Positions 56,763-64,000 of a stretch of 64,000 bases of DNA are shown piece after piece. The position numbers were made by a program, and so were the translations under genes. This DNA comes from Novosphingobium sp. B1 (lineage in GTDB: Bacteria > Pseudomonadota > Alphaproteobacteria > Sphingomonadales > Sphingomonadaceae): NCBI RefSeq assembly GCF_900176395.1, contig NZ_FWXL01000002.1:62001-126000 (forward strand). The letters run 5' to 3'. A model generated the notes under the pieces. The model saw nothing but the letters and a program-made list of their open reading frames with translations, ran no database searches and had not been told where the DNA came from. Numbering within the stretch: position 1 is the first letter of the stretch; the number at the start of each line of letters is the position of its first letter.

Positions 56763-57908
56763 ATGGCTGCACCATCAAGCTCCCACCGTGCCCACGACTT
56801 TCCCGGCTTCGGTACGCTTGCGTCGCTGAAGGTGCCCCGCACCACACGCGCGCTTGGCCGGATGATCCTTGTGTCGATCCCCCTGATCCTGATCCTGCTG
56901 TTTGCGGTTGACTGGGTGCAGACGGCTCCTGGCCGCGGTGAGGTGATCGCTCTCAATCCCGAGGATCGCGTGCAGCAGGTGACTGCCTTGGTCCCGGGCC
57001 GCGTGGAAAAGTGGTACGTGGTCGATGGCCAACAGGTGCGAAAGGGTGATCCGATTGCCCGGATCATCGACAACGACCCCATGCTCCTGTCACGCCTGGG
57101 CGCCGAGCGTGAGCAGGTTCTCGCCCAGATCGCGGCTGCAGAACAGGCGATGACAACCGCTCGTCTCGACGTAAACCGCTTTTCGGCTCTCTACGCCGAA
57201 GGCCTGGCTGCGCGGCGCGATTATGAATCTGCGCAGATCAAGGTGGCCGAACTCAATGCAAAGCTGGCCGAGACCCGTGCCAAGCTCAACAAGGTCGATA
57301 TCGCACTTGGCCGGCAATCGGCGCAGTTGGTTCGCGCGCCGCACGATGGACGGATTCAGTCGCTCAACACCGCCGCCGGTGCAACGCTGGTGAGCGCAGG
57401 CGACATGCTGGCGACCCTCGCACCAGATAACGCACAGCGCGTTGTCGAACTACTGGTCGATGGCCGGGATGTCGCGCTGGTCCGCAAGGGACAACCGGTG
57501 CGGCTGCACTTTGAAGGCTGGCCGGCGATCCAGTTCAGCGGCTGGCCCTCAGTGGCGCAAGGGATGTTCGATGGCAGGGTGTTGACCGTTGACCCTTCGG
57601 CGCAGACGAACGGCCTGTTCCGCGTGCTGGTCGAGCCGGCGCCAGGCAAGCCTGCCTGGCCGGACGTCAACTACGCGCGTCTAGGGTCGAAAGTGCGTGG
57701 CTGGATCCAGATGGAAACCGTCAGCATCGGCTACGAACTATGGCGCCAGCTGAACGACTTCCCGCTCGAATTCCCGACGCCCGTCGATCCCGGTCCTCGC
57801 AAGGGTACAGCAGCCAAGGCCCTGTCGGACAAGGACGCGGCAAAGCGTAAGAGCGCGAAGTCGGGCAGCTATGAAAGCGACGGTTACGGGAGCGAGGACG
57901 CGAAATGA
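56763..57908 (+). CDS. HlyD-family periplasmic adaptor (membrane fusion protein)
   Basis: A 381-residue adaptor with one N-terminal membrane helix (MILVSIPLILILLFAVDWVQ), a lipoyl-like half (VTALVPGRVEKWYVVDGQQVRKGDPIARI), a coiled-coil of about 80 residues (AEREQVLAQIAAAEQAM to AETRAKLNKVDIAL), the second lipoyl half LVRAPHDGRIQSLN and a beta-barrel with VLTVDPSAQTNGLFRVLVEP. The C-terminal tail is charged and low complexity (KDAAKRKSAKSGSYESDG). It bridges the ABC protein and the TolC protein; its stop overlaps the TolC ATG. Confidence 0.88.
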   Translation: MAAPSSSHRAHDFPGFGTLASLKVPRTTRALGRMILVSIPLILILLFAVDWVQTAPGRGEVIALNPEDRVQQVTALVPGRVEKWYVVDGQQVRKGDPIARIIDNDPMLLSRLGAEREQVLAQIAAAEQAMTTARLDVNRFSALYAEGLAARRDYESAQIKVAELNAKLAETRAKLNKVDIALGRQSAQLVRAPHDGRIQSLNTAAGATLVSAGDMLATLAPDNAQRVVELLVDGRDVALVRKGQPVRLHFEGWPAIQFSGWPSVAQGMFDGRVLTVDPSAQTNGLFRVLVEPAPGKPAWPDVNYARLGSKVRGWIQMETVSIGYELWRQLNDFPLEFPTPVDPGPRKGTAAKALSDKDAAKRKSAKSGSYESDGYGSEDAK

Positions 57909-59350
57909 TCCGCCGCCTGCCCCTGCGGATCGCGCTGGGACTGGTCGTGGCGCTTGCCGGGGCTCTGCCGCCGGCAGCTGCCCAGACAAGTATCGCACCA
58001 CCGGCGAAGGGAACTGCCACCTCTCCCGAGCTCACCCTGCGCGACGTGCTGGAATCATCGGCCGCGCACGCGCCGCAGATTCTCGAAGCCATGGCAAGGC
58101 AACGTCAGGCAGACGCGCGTGCGCTGACGGCAGAAGGCGCGTTCGATCTGGTCTTCAATGCCGAGGCGAACCTTCGGCCACTTGGCTATTATGATGGGTC
58201 CACGGCAGAAGTTTCGGCCTATCGACCACTGCAGAACAACGGCGGCCAGATCTATGGCGGCTATCGCGTCTCCAGCGGCAGCTTCGCCAGCTATGACGGC
58301 AAGCAGATCACCAACAAGCTGGGCGAGCTGAAGGCGGGTGGGGTGTTCTCGCTCCTGCGCGACCGGGTGATCGACGAGCGTCGCGGCCGGCGTGAGCTGG
58401 CGCAAGGCGATATCGACCTTGCCGAACTCGACCGCGATCTTGTGGCAATCGGGGTTCAGCGCCGTGCGATCGATGCGTACCAGCAGTGGGTGGCCGCAGG
58501 TCTCCGCGTGCGCATCTATCGCGAGCTGTTCGAACTTGCCGAAGCGCGCCAGGCCTCGATCGAGCAGCAGATCCGGCTCGGCGCCCGCCCCGCCATTCTC
58601 GGGATCGAGAACCAGCAGAATATCATGCGCCGAAAGGGGCTGATGCTGCAGTGGGAGCAGAACCTGCAGATTCAGGCAACTGCGCTGTCGCTGTTCCTCC
58701 GTGATGGCCTTGGCCAGCCAGTCGTACCCTCGCCCGACCAGTTGCCGCGAATGCTGACCGATGGTGTCGTCCCCCGGCTGGTCGACCAGAACTCGGCCAT
58801 CTCCGGGCGTCCTGACTACCAGACGATAATCACACGCATCGAGCAGGCGGGAATTCGCGCACGCCTTGCCGAAAACGAACTCAAGCCCCGTCTTGACGTG
58901 CGTGCCGAAGCATCGAAGGATTTCGGTCCTGGATCGCCGGTACGGCGTCCCCTCGAAGGGTCGGTTGGCGTACGCTTCTCGGTTCCGCTCGAACAGCGTG
59001 CGGCCAAGGGACGGATCGCCGAAGTGGCTGCCGAACAGGACGCCCTGTCGCTCCGCTTGCGCTTTCTGGAAGAGCAGATCGGCGTCGAAATCTCGAACCT
59101 GCGAACGCAAGTTGCCGGCGCAGAAAAGCTTGCGGGTCTCGCCACCGCCGAGGCGGCTCTTGCCCGCCGCATGGCCGAGGCCGAACGCCGGCGCTTCACC
59201 TTGGGGGCAAGCGATTTCCTGCTGGTCAATCTGCGCGAGGAATCGCTGGCCGATGCCACAATTCGCGAGATCGACGCGAAATATCGGCATGCCGCGGCAC
59301 AGGCAGAACTCGTGGCGGCCTTGGCCGACCGCGAGCAATTAGGCCTCTAG
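57905..59350 (+). CDS. TolC-family outer-membrane efflux/secretion protein
   Basis: A 481-residue protein with a signal peptide (LPLRIALGLVVALAGALPPAAAQ) and the TolC helical-barrel pattern: LTLRDVLESSAAHAPQILEAMARQRQADARAL, LAQGDIDLAELDRDLVAIGVQRRAIDAYQQWV, EQQIRLGARPAILGIENQQNIM and the second repeat RRRFTLGASDFLLVNLREESLADATIREIDAKYRH. It forms the exit channel with the adaptor and ABC protein. It ends the three-gene operon; a possible terminator hairpin follows. Confidence 0.88.
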   Translation: MIRRLPLRIALGLVVALAGALPPAAAQTSIAPPAKGTATSPELTLRDVLESSAAHAPQILEAMARQRQADARALTAEGAFDLVFNAEANLRPLGYYDGSTAEVSAYRPLQNNGGQIYGGYRVSSGSFASYDGKQITNKLGELKAGGVFSLLRDRVIDERRGRRELAQGDIDLAELDRDLVAIGVQRRAIDAYQQWVAAGLRVRIYRELFELAEARQASIEQQIRLGARPAILGIENQQNIMRRKGLMLQWEQNLQIQATALSLFLRDGLGQPVVPSPDQLPRMLTDGVVPRLVDQNSAISGRPDYQTIITRIEQAGIRARLAENELKPRLDVRAEASKDFGPGSPVRRPLEGSVGVRFSVPLEQRAAKGRIAEVAAEQDALSLRLRFLEEQIGVEISNLRTQVAGAEKLAGLATAEAALARRMAEAERRRFTLGASDFLLVNLREESLADATIREIDAKYRHAAAQAELVAALADREQLGL

Positions 59351-59366
59351 GGGGTTTTCCGGAGGC

Positions 59367-59391
59367 GGCGGTTGGCGCTGATGCAACCGCC
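59367..59391 (+). terminator. possible terminator hairpin after the TolC gene
   Basis: GGCGGTTG and CAACCGCC form an 8-bp stem with a nine-base loop; the downstream run TTGTCC is only weakly T-rich. A second dyad, TTGTCC (59392-59397) and GGACAA (59405-59410), follows at once and could be an operator for the next receptor gene. Confidence 0.45.
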
Positions 59392-59427
59392 TTGTCCTAG
59401 TGCGGGACAAACCCTTCCGGAGCCGTC

Positions 59428-61650
59428 ATGTCCGTCCTTGCCGCAGGGCTGTGCAGCCTACTTGCCACCTCGGTTGAAGCTGCCGCGCCAGCACCCGAAG
59501 CCGCGTCGGCTGGCGAGGCTTCTGCCGAAATCGTTGTGACGGCGCAGAAGCGCGCCGAGAACTTGAGCAAAGTTCCGCTGTCGCTTTCTGTGCTGGACGG
59601 TCAAACCGTTGCAGCCGCTCGCTTCACGCAGGCCGACGATCTCGTCAGCCGCATTCCCAACTTGCGCTTCAGCGCCACCGTCGGAGAAAATACCCCGATC
59701 TTTTCGTTGCGCGGCGTCTCCATGTCAGACTTCAGCCTGAACCAGGCAGGACCGGTCGCAGCGTATTACGACGAGGTCTACAAGGGAAACTTCGCGTTCT
59801 TGGGGCTGCAACTCTACGATCTTGCCCGGATCGAGGTCCTGCGCGGTCCGCAGGGGACGCTTTATGGCAAGAACACGACCGGAGGCGCGATCAACTATGT
59901 CGCCGAGAAGCCGCGTTTTGAAAATGGCGGATACCTGAGAGCAGGCCTTGGCAACTACAACCGGGCCGAAATGCAAGGCGCGTTGAACATTGCTGCAACC
60001 AGCACGATCGCAGCCCGCATCGCTTTCACCGCCGCCCGCGCCGATGGCTGGTTCCGCAATCGCCTGCCAGGGCAGGACGATCTTTCTTCAACGCGCGAGT
60101 ATGGCGTCCGCGGCACGCTGCTGTGGGAACCGTCGGACCGCGCAGAAATCGTTCTGCGGCTGTCCACCAGTCTGCAGAATCCTCGCAATTACGGCAACTA
60201 TTCCAAACCCGGCCCGGATGGTGTCGGCGCAGGGGTGTACGAGGCCTATGGGCAAGGCAGCAGCTACTTCCGCGAAGGACTGGGCCCACGCGAACTGGAA
60301 GCAAATTTCACCGCCCGCCGCCGTGCCCGCACCTGGTCTGCTGCCCTTACCGGCACATTTCGGCTGACCGACGCCCTGACACTGACCTCGGTCAGCGGGT
60401 GGGACCGCGGCAGCCTTTTCGTGCCAGAGGATACAGACGGCAGTCCGACCCGCGCCCTGGAGATCCCCTATACCGATCGCGGTACGCAGCTCGGCCAGGA
60501 GTTGCGCCTCGCATGGGATGATGGCGGACCTTTCAGCGCGATTGCTGGAATACACCACCACCGCGAAGATCTGTTCAACGCTACCGACCTCAACTTCTGG
60601 ACTGATCTCGACGTTGACGGCAATGGACAGGTTGATGCCGGCGATTGCACCGCGAACAGCAGCCTGCTGGCCTGCGTCATTTCCAACCGGTTCGATCAGC
60701 AGAAGCGGTCGTGGGCAGCATTCGGCGATGCGCGCCTCAAGATCGCCCCACGTACAACGCTCCGCGGCGGATTGCGCTTCACGCATGACAGCGGCCTGCA
60801 AAGCGGCCTCACTTCGCAGGTGCGCGGTGTCGATGGCGTGCTGGTTGCGACCCTGATTCCCCCGCTCGACCGGCGGTTCTCGGGCAACAACCTTTCCGGC
60901 AAGGTGGGCCTGGATCAGGAACTGGAGGGCGGCACACTCCTGTTTGCCAGCTACAGCCGCGGCTATCGCGCAAGCGGATTCAACGCACAGGCCTTTTTCG
61001 ACCCGGCAGAAGCCGGCGTCGCACGCCCGGAAACGATCGACGCCATCGAAGCAGGTTCGAAAGGCAAACTTGGCACGCTCGCGCTGTCATTCACAGCATT
61101 CCACTACATCTATCGGAACCAGCAGTTTCTGTCGGTCAATCCCGCTGACGCAACGCAAACACTGGTCAATCTTGACCGTTCGCGCATCTACGGAGCGGAA
61201 CTGGAGATCGATGCGCGCCCGCACCCCGATGTCTTGTTGAGCGGCGGGCTGGGCTTGCTTCATGCACGTGCCATCAGCGGCCTGATCAGTGGTCTCGACG
61301 TGCGCGGGCATCATCTCTCGAATGCGCCTGCCGTCACTGCGAACGGTAGCGTCACGTGGACCGCGTGGTCAGATGGCAAGACGCGGATCATTTTGCGTGG
61401 TGACGCTTCCTATGTTTCCTCGCAGTACTTCGAGATCGTCAACATCCCGCGCCTGCGCCAAGGCGGATATGCGCTGATAGGCGCCGGTATCGACTATCAG
61501 CGCGGCGACTGGACCCTGTCGCTCTGGGGCAAGAACCTCACCGACAGGACGTACTTCACCTCACGCATCGATCTGTCAGGTTTCGGCTTCGACTACAATC
61601 ACGTCGGAACGCCCCGGACCTGGGGCGCGAGCCTGCGGCGCAGTTTCTGA
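59428..61650 (+). CDS. TonB-dependent outer-membrane receptor
   Basis: A 740-residue receptor with a short signal sequence (SVLAAGLCSLLATSVEAAA), TonB box AEIVVTAQKRAENLSKVPLSL, plug blocks PIFSLRGVSMSDF and IEVLRGPQGTLYGKNTTGGAIN, a 22-strand-type barrel and the aromatic end SLRRSF. VDGNGQVDAGDC in an extracellular loop resembles a calcium-binding Asp/Asn loop. CCGGAG precedes the ATG. A weak hairpin and an inverted repeat separate it from the TolC gene, so it may have its own promoter. Substrate unknown; the neighbouring sensors may regulate it. Confidence 0.88.
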   Translation: MSVLAAGLCSLLATSVEAAAPAPEAASAGEASAEIVVTAQKRAENLSKVPLSLSVLDGQTVAAARFTQADDLVSRIPNLRFSATVGENTPIFSLRGVSMSDFSLNQAGPVAAYYDEVYKGNFAFLGLQLYDLARIEVLRGPQGTLYGKNTTGGAINYVAEKPRFENGGYLRAGLGNYNRAEMQGALNIAATSTIAARIAFTAARADGWFRNRLPGQDDLSSTREYGVRGTLLWEPSDRAEIVLRLSTSLQNPRNYGNYSKPGPDGVGAGVYEAYGQGSSYFREGLGPRELEANFTARRRARTWSAALTGTFRLTDALTLTSVSGWDRGSLFVPEDTDGSPTRALEIPYTDRGTQLGQELRLAWDDGGPFSAIAGIHHHREDLFNATDLNFWTDLDVDGNGQVDAGDCTANSSLLACVISNRFDQQKRSWAAFGDARLKIAPRTTLRGGLRFTHDSGLQSGLTSQVRGVDGVLVATLIPPLDRRFSGNNLSGKVGLDQELEGGTLLFASYSRGYRASGFNAQAFFDPAEAGVARPETIDAIEAGSKGKLGTLALSFTAFHYIYRNQQFLSVNPADATQTLVNLDRSRIYGAELEIDARPHPDVLLSGGLGLLHARAISGLISGLDVRGHHLSNAPAVTANGSVTWTAWSDGKTRIILRGDASYVSSQYFEIVNIPRLRQGGYALIGAGIDYQRGDWTLSLWGKNLTDRTYFTSRIDLSGFGFDYNHVGTPRTWGASLRRSF

Positions 61651-61664
61651 CCAGACCTTGCCGT

Positions 61665-63152
61665 TCAGGCGGGTACGGGAAAGGCGATCGTGAAGGTCGT
61701 CCCTTGCCCTTCCCGTGATTTCACACTGATGCGCCCGCCGTGGAGTTCCATATAAAATCGCGCTGCATGAAGGCCTACGCCACTGCCCTTGATGCCCTTG
61801 GCATTGGCAGAGCGGAAGAAGCGCGTGAACAGCCGGGAGAGGTCTTGTGACGGGATACCGATGCCATGGTCGGCGACCGTCAGCAGGATTTCACCGCCCC
61901 GCTCGAAGCAGCGTATCTCGATCGGCTGGTCGGGCTGCGAATACTTGATGGCGTTGGACAACAGGTTGTCAAGCACGCGTTCGACCAATCCCGCATCGAG
62001 CATCAGCGTCGCGGCATCGGCCAATTCGACCACAAACGGGCGCGCGGGGTTCAATGCGCGCTGGTTGAGCAATGCCCGTTCGACAAGCGGCCGTAGCGCC
62101 ATGCGCTCAGGCCGAAAGTCCACCCGGCCCTCGGCAATGCTGGCCCATCCTAGCGTGCGGTCAACCGCTGCAACCATTGCGCGGGTCGTCTCGCGGATCG
62201 TCTCGGAGCGCTCGGCAATCGGCGAACCGGGTTCGGCAAGCTTGCCTATGCGCCGCGCGGCACCGTCAATGACTGCCAGCGGTGTGCGGAAATCGTGGCT
62301 CGTTACGGACAAAAATTGCCGCTGCATCTCGGCAATGGCACGCTCACGCGCCAGAGATTTGTGAAGCCTGCGCTCCATGCGGTAGGCCCGTGTCACGTCC
62401 TGCTGAGTCATGATCAGCGAGATCCGGCCCGTCGCCGGATCCGTCAGGCGCCGCAGGCTTACGTCATGGACGAGAAAGGTTGGTCCAGCCAGGCGCAAGG
62501 TTGCATCGGCACTGCCCGCTTCGAGCGCGCTGCGCCTCAGTTGAGAAGCTTCCGCATGATTGGCGAACATGGCAAGGAAGTTGTCGAGACCTGGCAGATT
62601 GACCATGCCCAGCGCGTTGGCCAGCCGTTCCGCGGCAGGATTGTGCATGAGCCATTGGCCACTTTCCGTGACCAGCGAAATCATCAGCGGCGTCTGGCGA
62701 ATAGCCTCGATTGCCCGCAACTCGGGTGAATTATCGACCTTTTCGTGATCCGGATTGCCCGCGTCGACCAGAACGGCAACGCGGTGATCGGGAAGCTGCA
62801 CGCCTGACAGACGACAATCTCGTGAAGCCGGTTGGTTCTTGGGGTAAAATGTCCACTGTTCGCGGCGTGTTTCGCCGCATTCCATGGCCGCGCGCAAATT
62901 CGCCAGGCGATCGATCGTGCCGAGTGCAGCCGGGCTGAAGTCTCGCCCGCGCAATGCACTGGCGTCGGCCGCATGCCAGAATTGCAAGCCCGCGCTGTTG
63001 GCCCAATGCATCCGGTTGCGGTCGAAATCGTAGATCCACAGGACGCGGTCGACCAGATCCAGCAGCCTGAGCGCTCCATCATCTGCGACCGGTAGCGAGG
63101 TTGCATCAGCCCTGTCGGAGCAGGGCACAGTCTGGCGAGGCTGAGCTGGCAT
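61665..63152 (-). CDS. PAS-domain sensor histidine kinase
   Basis: A 495-residue cytosolic kinase without membrane segments. The first PAS-like domain is LRLLDLVDRVLWIYDFDRNRMHWANSAGLQFW, and the second is IRQTPLMISLVTESGQWLMHNPAAERLA. The kinase core has the H-box FLSVTSHDFRTPLAVIDGAARRI, N-box DNLLSNAIKYSQPDQP and G-boxes VADHGIGIPSQDLSRLFTRFFR and GSGVGLHAARFYMELHGG. No response regulator gene is adjacent in view. It is divergent from the dCache sensor gene, 44 bases away, and may act with it. Confidence 0.88.
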   Translation of the reverse strand: MPAQPRQTVPCSDRADATSLPVADDGALRLLDLVDRVLWIYDFDRNRMHWANSAGLQFWHAADASALRGRDFSPAALGTIDRLANLRAAMECGETRREQWTFYPKNQPASRDCRLSGVQLPDHRVAVLVDAGNPDHEKVDNSPELRAIEAIRQTPLMISLVTESGQWLMHNPAAERLANALGMVNLPGLDNFLAMFANHAEASQLRRSALEAGSADATLRLAGPTFLVHDVSLRRLTDPATGRISLIMTQQDVTRAYRMERRLHKSLARERAIAEMQRQFLSVTSHDFRTPLAVIDGAARRIGKLAEPGSPIAERSETIRETTRAMVAAVDRTLGWASIAEGRVDFRPERMALRPLVERALLNQRALNPARPFVVELADAATLMLDAGLVERVLDNLLSNAIKYSQPDQPIEIRCFERGGEILLTVADHGIGIPSQDLSRLFTRFFRSANAKGIKGSGVGLHAARFYMELHGGRISVKSREGQGTTFTIAFPVPA

Positions 63153-63196
63153 ATGTAATTCCGCTTATCCTCCAGTAGCCCAAATTAGCATCTGCA

Positions 63197-64000
63197 ATGA
63201 TACCCGCCTCATTCCCAAGGGACTGGCCGGTACCTGTGAAGACACGGAACAAAACGCAGAATACACAAGTACCCTTGGTGCGCTGGCTCAGCGCGTCTTA
63301 TCTGCGTACCGCCGTTATTCCACTTTGCCTTATCGAGCTCGGTTTCCTCTTGAGTTATTGGGCGACCGGTAATTTCACGTATCAACGTAACGTTCAGACC
63401 GTAAATCGGGTTTCAGAACAATATCTTGTCGACATCGCTGCGCGAGAGGCAGCAAACATCGATGCAACGCTGAGCGGCATTGAAGGGCTTGCGAGGATTC
63501 TTTCGCTGGAGACGAAGGAAGCTCTGGCCACCCCATGGAAGCCGGACACTGCCGAGAAGGCCCGTTACCACATAGGTCCCGATGGCGTGTTTCATACGAT
63601 CCGCGGTGGCCCGGACGACACCGCCAGTTTCTACAGCGGTTACGTCCCAGTCGGACGCAAGCAGATCGAGAAAGCCTGGCAGACCGGCCAGCTTGATCAC
63701 ACCATGCGTCACATCAAGACGGCATCACCCTTGGTACGGCAGGTGTATCTGAACACCTGGGACAGCTACAACCGCATCTATCCCTATTTCAACGTGCTCG
63801 AGCAATACGCGCCGCGCATGAACATCCCGTCCTACAACTTCTTCTACGAGGCGGACGCATCGCATAACCCCGCGCGCAAGGTCGTATGGACCGACGCCTA
63901 CGTCGATCCTGCCGGGAGCGGCTGGATGGTTTCCGCAGTCGCGCCGGTCTATTCATCGCGCAAACTTGAGGCAGTCGTCGGAATAGACCTGACGATCGAC
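63197..64000 (+). CDS. membrane sensor protein with periplasmic dCache domain (3' end beyond window)
   Basis: An open frame of 268 codons runs off the window. It has a membrane helix (AVIPLCLIELGFLLSYWATG, near residues 40-60), then an extracytoplasmic dCache-1 domain: REAANIDATLSGIEGLARILS, PDGVFHTIRGGPDD, VRQVYLNTWDSYNRIYPYFNVLEQYAP, FFYEADASHNPARKVVWTDAYVDPAGSGWMVSAVAPVYSS, LEAVVGIDLTID. This is the ligand-binding half of a chemoreceptor, histidine kinase or diguanylate cyclase; the output domain is out of sight. ATG at 63197 is used; GTG starts nearer the helix are possible. Confidence 0.75.
   Translation, partial: MIPASFPRDWPVPVKTRNKTQNTQVPLVRWLSASYLRTAVIPLCLIELGFLLSYWATGNFTYQRNVQTVNRVSEQYLVDIAAREAANIDATLSGIEGLARILSLETKEALATPWKPDTAEKARYHIGPDGVFHTIRGGPDDTASFYSGYVPVGRKQIEKAWQTGQLDHTMRHIKTASPLVRQVYLNTWDSYNRIYPYFNVLEQYAPRMNIPSYNFFYEADASHNPARKVVWTDAYVDPAGSGWMVSAVAPVYSSRKLEAVVGIDLTID

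Overview
This window reads as chromosomal (or large-replicon) DNA from a high-GC Gram-negative bacterium. I infer an alphaproteobacterium, most likely Sphingomonadales. The evidence is two TonB-dependent receptors with IVVTAQ-type TonB boxes, an lpiA/acvB-type (mprF-virJ) pair, a methylsuccinyl-CoA dehydrogenase-like protein, short overlapping operons with GTG and TTG starts, and strong GC bias. I see no tRNA, rRNA, CRISPR array, insertion sequence or phage gene.

Layout. 1-1.4 kb: the DUF2252 and DUF1543 genes on the minus strand. 1.5-9 kb: a rightward metabolic block with an FAD/NAD(P)-binding protein, a small helical protein, a metallo-beta-lactamase-like protein with altered metal ligands, a succinate-semialdehyde-type dehydrogenase, a lipoamide-dehydrogenase-like flavoenzyme and a cytoplasmic alpha-amylase. 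9.2-11.1 kb: two sugar-phosphate isomerase/epimerase paralogues, one lacking a metal-binding Glu. 11.3-15 kb: ergothioneine genes egtD-egtB, translationally coupled to a betaine-type MFS transporter. 15-23 kb: a TonB receptor and a PhoD phosphatase, then on the minus strand a propeller sensor kinase split by one in-frame TAA and its LuxR-type regulator. 23-30 kb: a stress/detoxification cluster (alpha/beta hydrolase, Dps, isochorismatase-like hydrolase, XapX, a frameshifted amidohydrolase, DoxX, DUF1275, an alginate-export-type porin).

30-40 kb is an envelope-lipid region: an Escherichia-type phosphatidylserine decarboxylase, an OmpR/EnvZ-type two-component system, DUF2147, mprF, virJ and a giant GH18-NodB-GT2 enzyme. 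40.4-42.6 kb: a frameshifted katG. 42.7-46.5 kb: acyl-CoA metabolism on the minus strand (MaoC-type hydratase, methylsuccinyl-CoA dehydrogenase-like, glutaryl-CoA dehydrogenase). 46.6-49.4 kb: a two-subunit molybdenum hydroxylase preceded by a perfect 15-bp inverted repeat. 49.5-52.1 kb: an overlapping trio (DCC thiol oxidoreductase-like, ABC1 kinase, haem-oxygenase-like diiron enzyme). 52.3-54.7 kb: folD and a phosphohexomutase on the minus strand. 55-59.4 kb: an ABC-transporter/HlyD/TolC export system whose ATPase domain has lost its catalytic motifs. 59.4-64 kb: a TonB receptor, a PAS histidine kinase and the start of a dCache sensor protein.

The most unusual items are the transporter with an apparently dead ATPase, the ergothioneine-betaine carrier coupling, the lipid-remodelling region, the DCC-ABC1-haem-oxygenase-like trio, and three interrupted genes (kinase, amidohydrolase, katG), each explicable by a single-base change.
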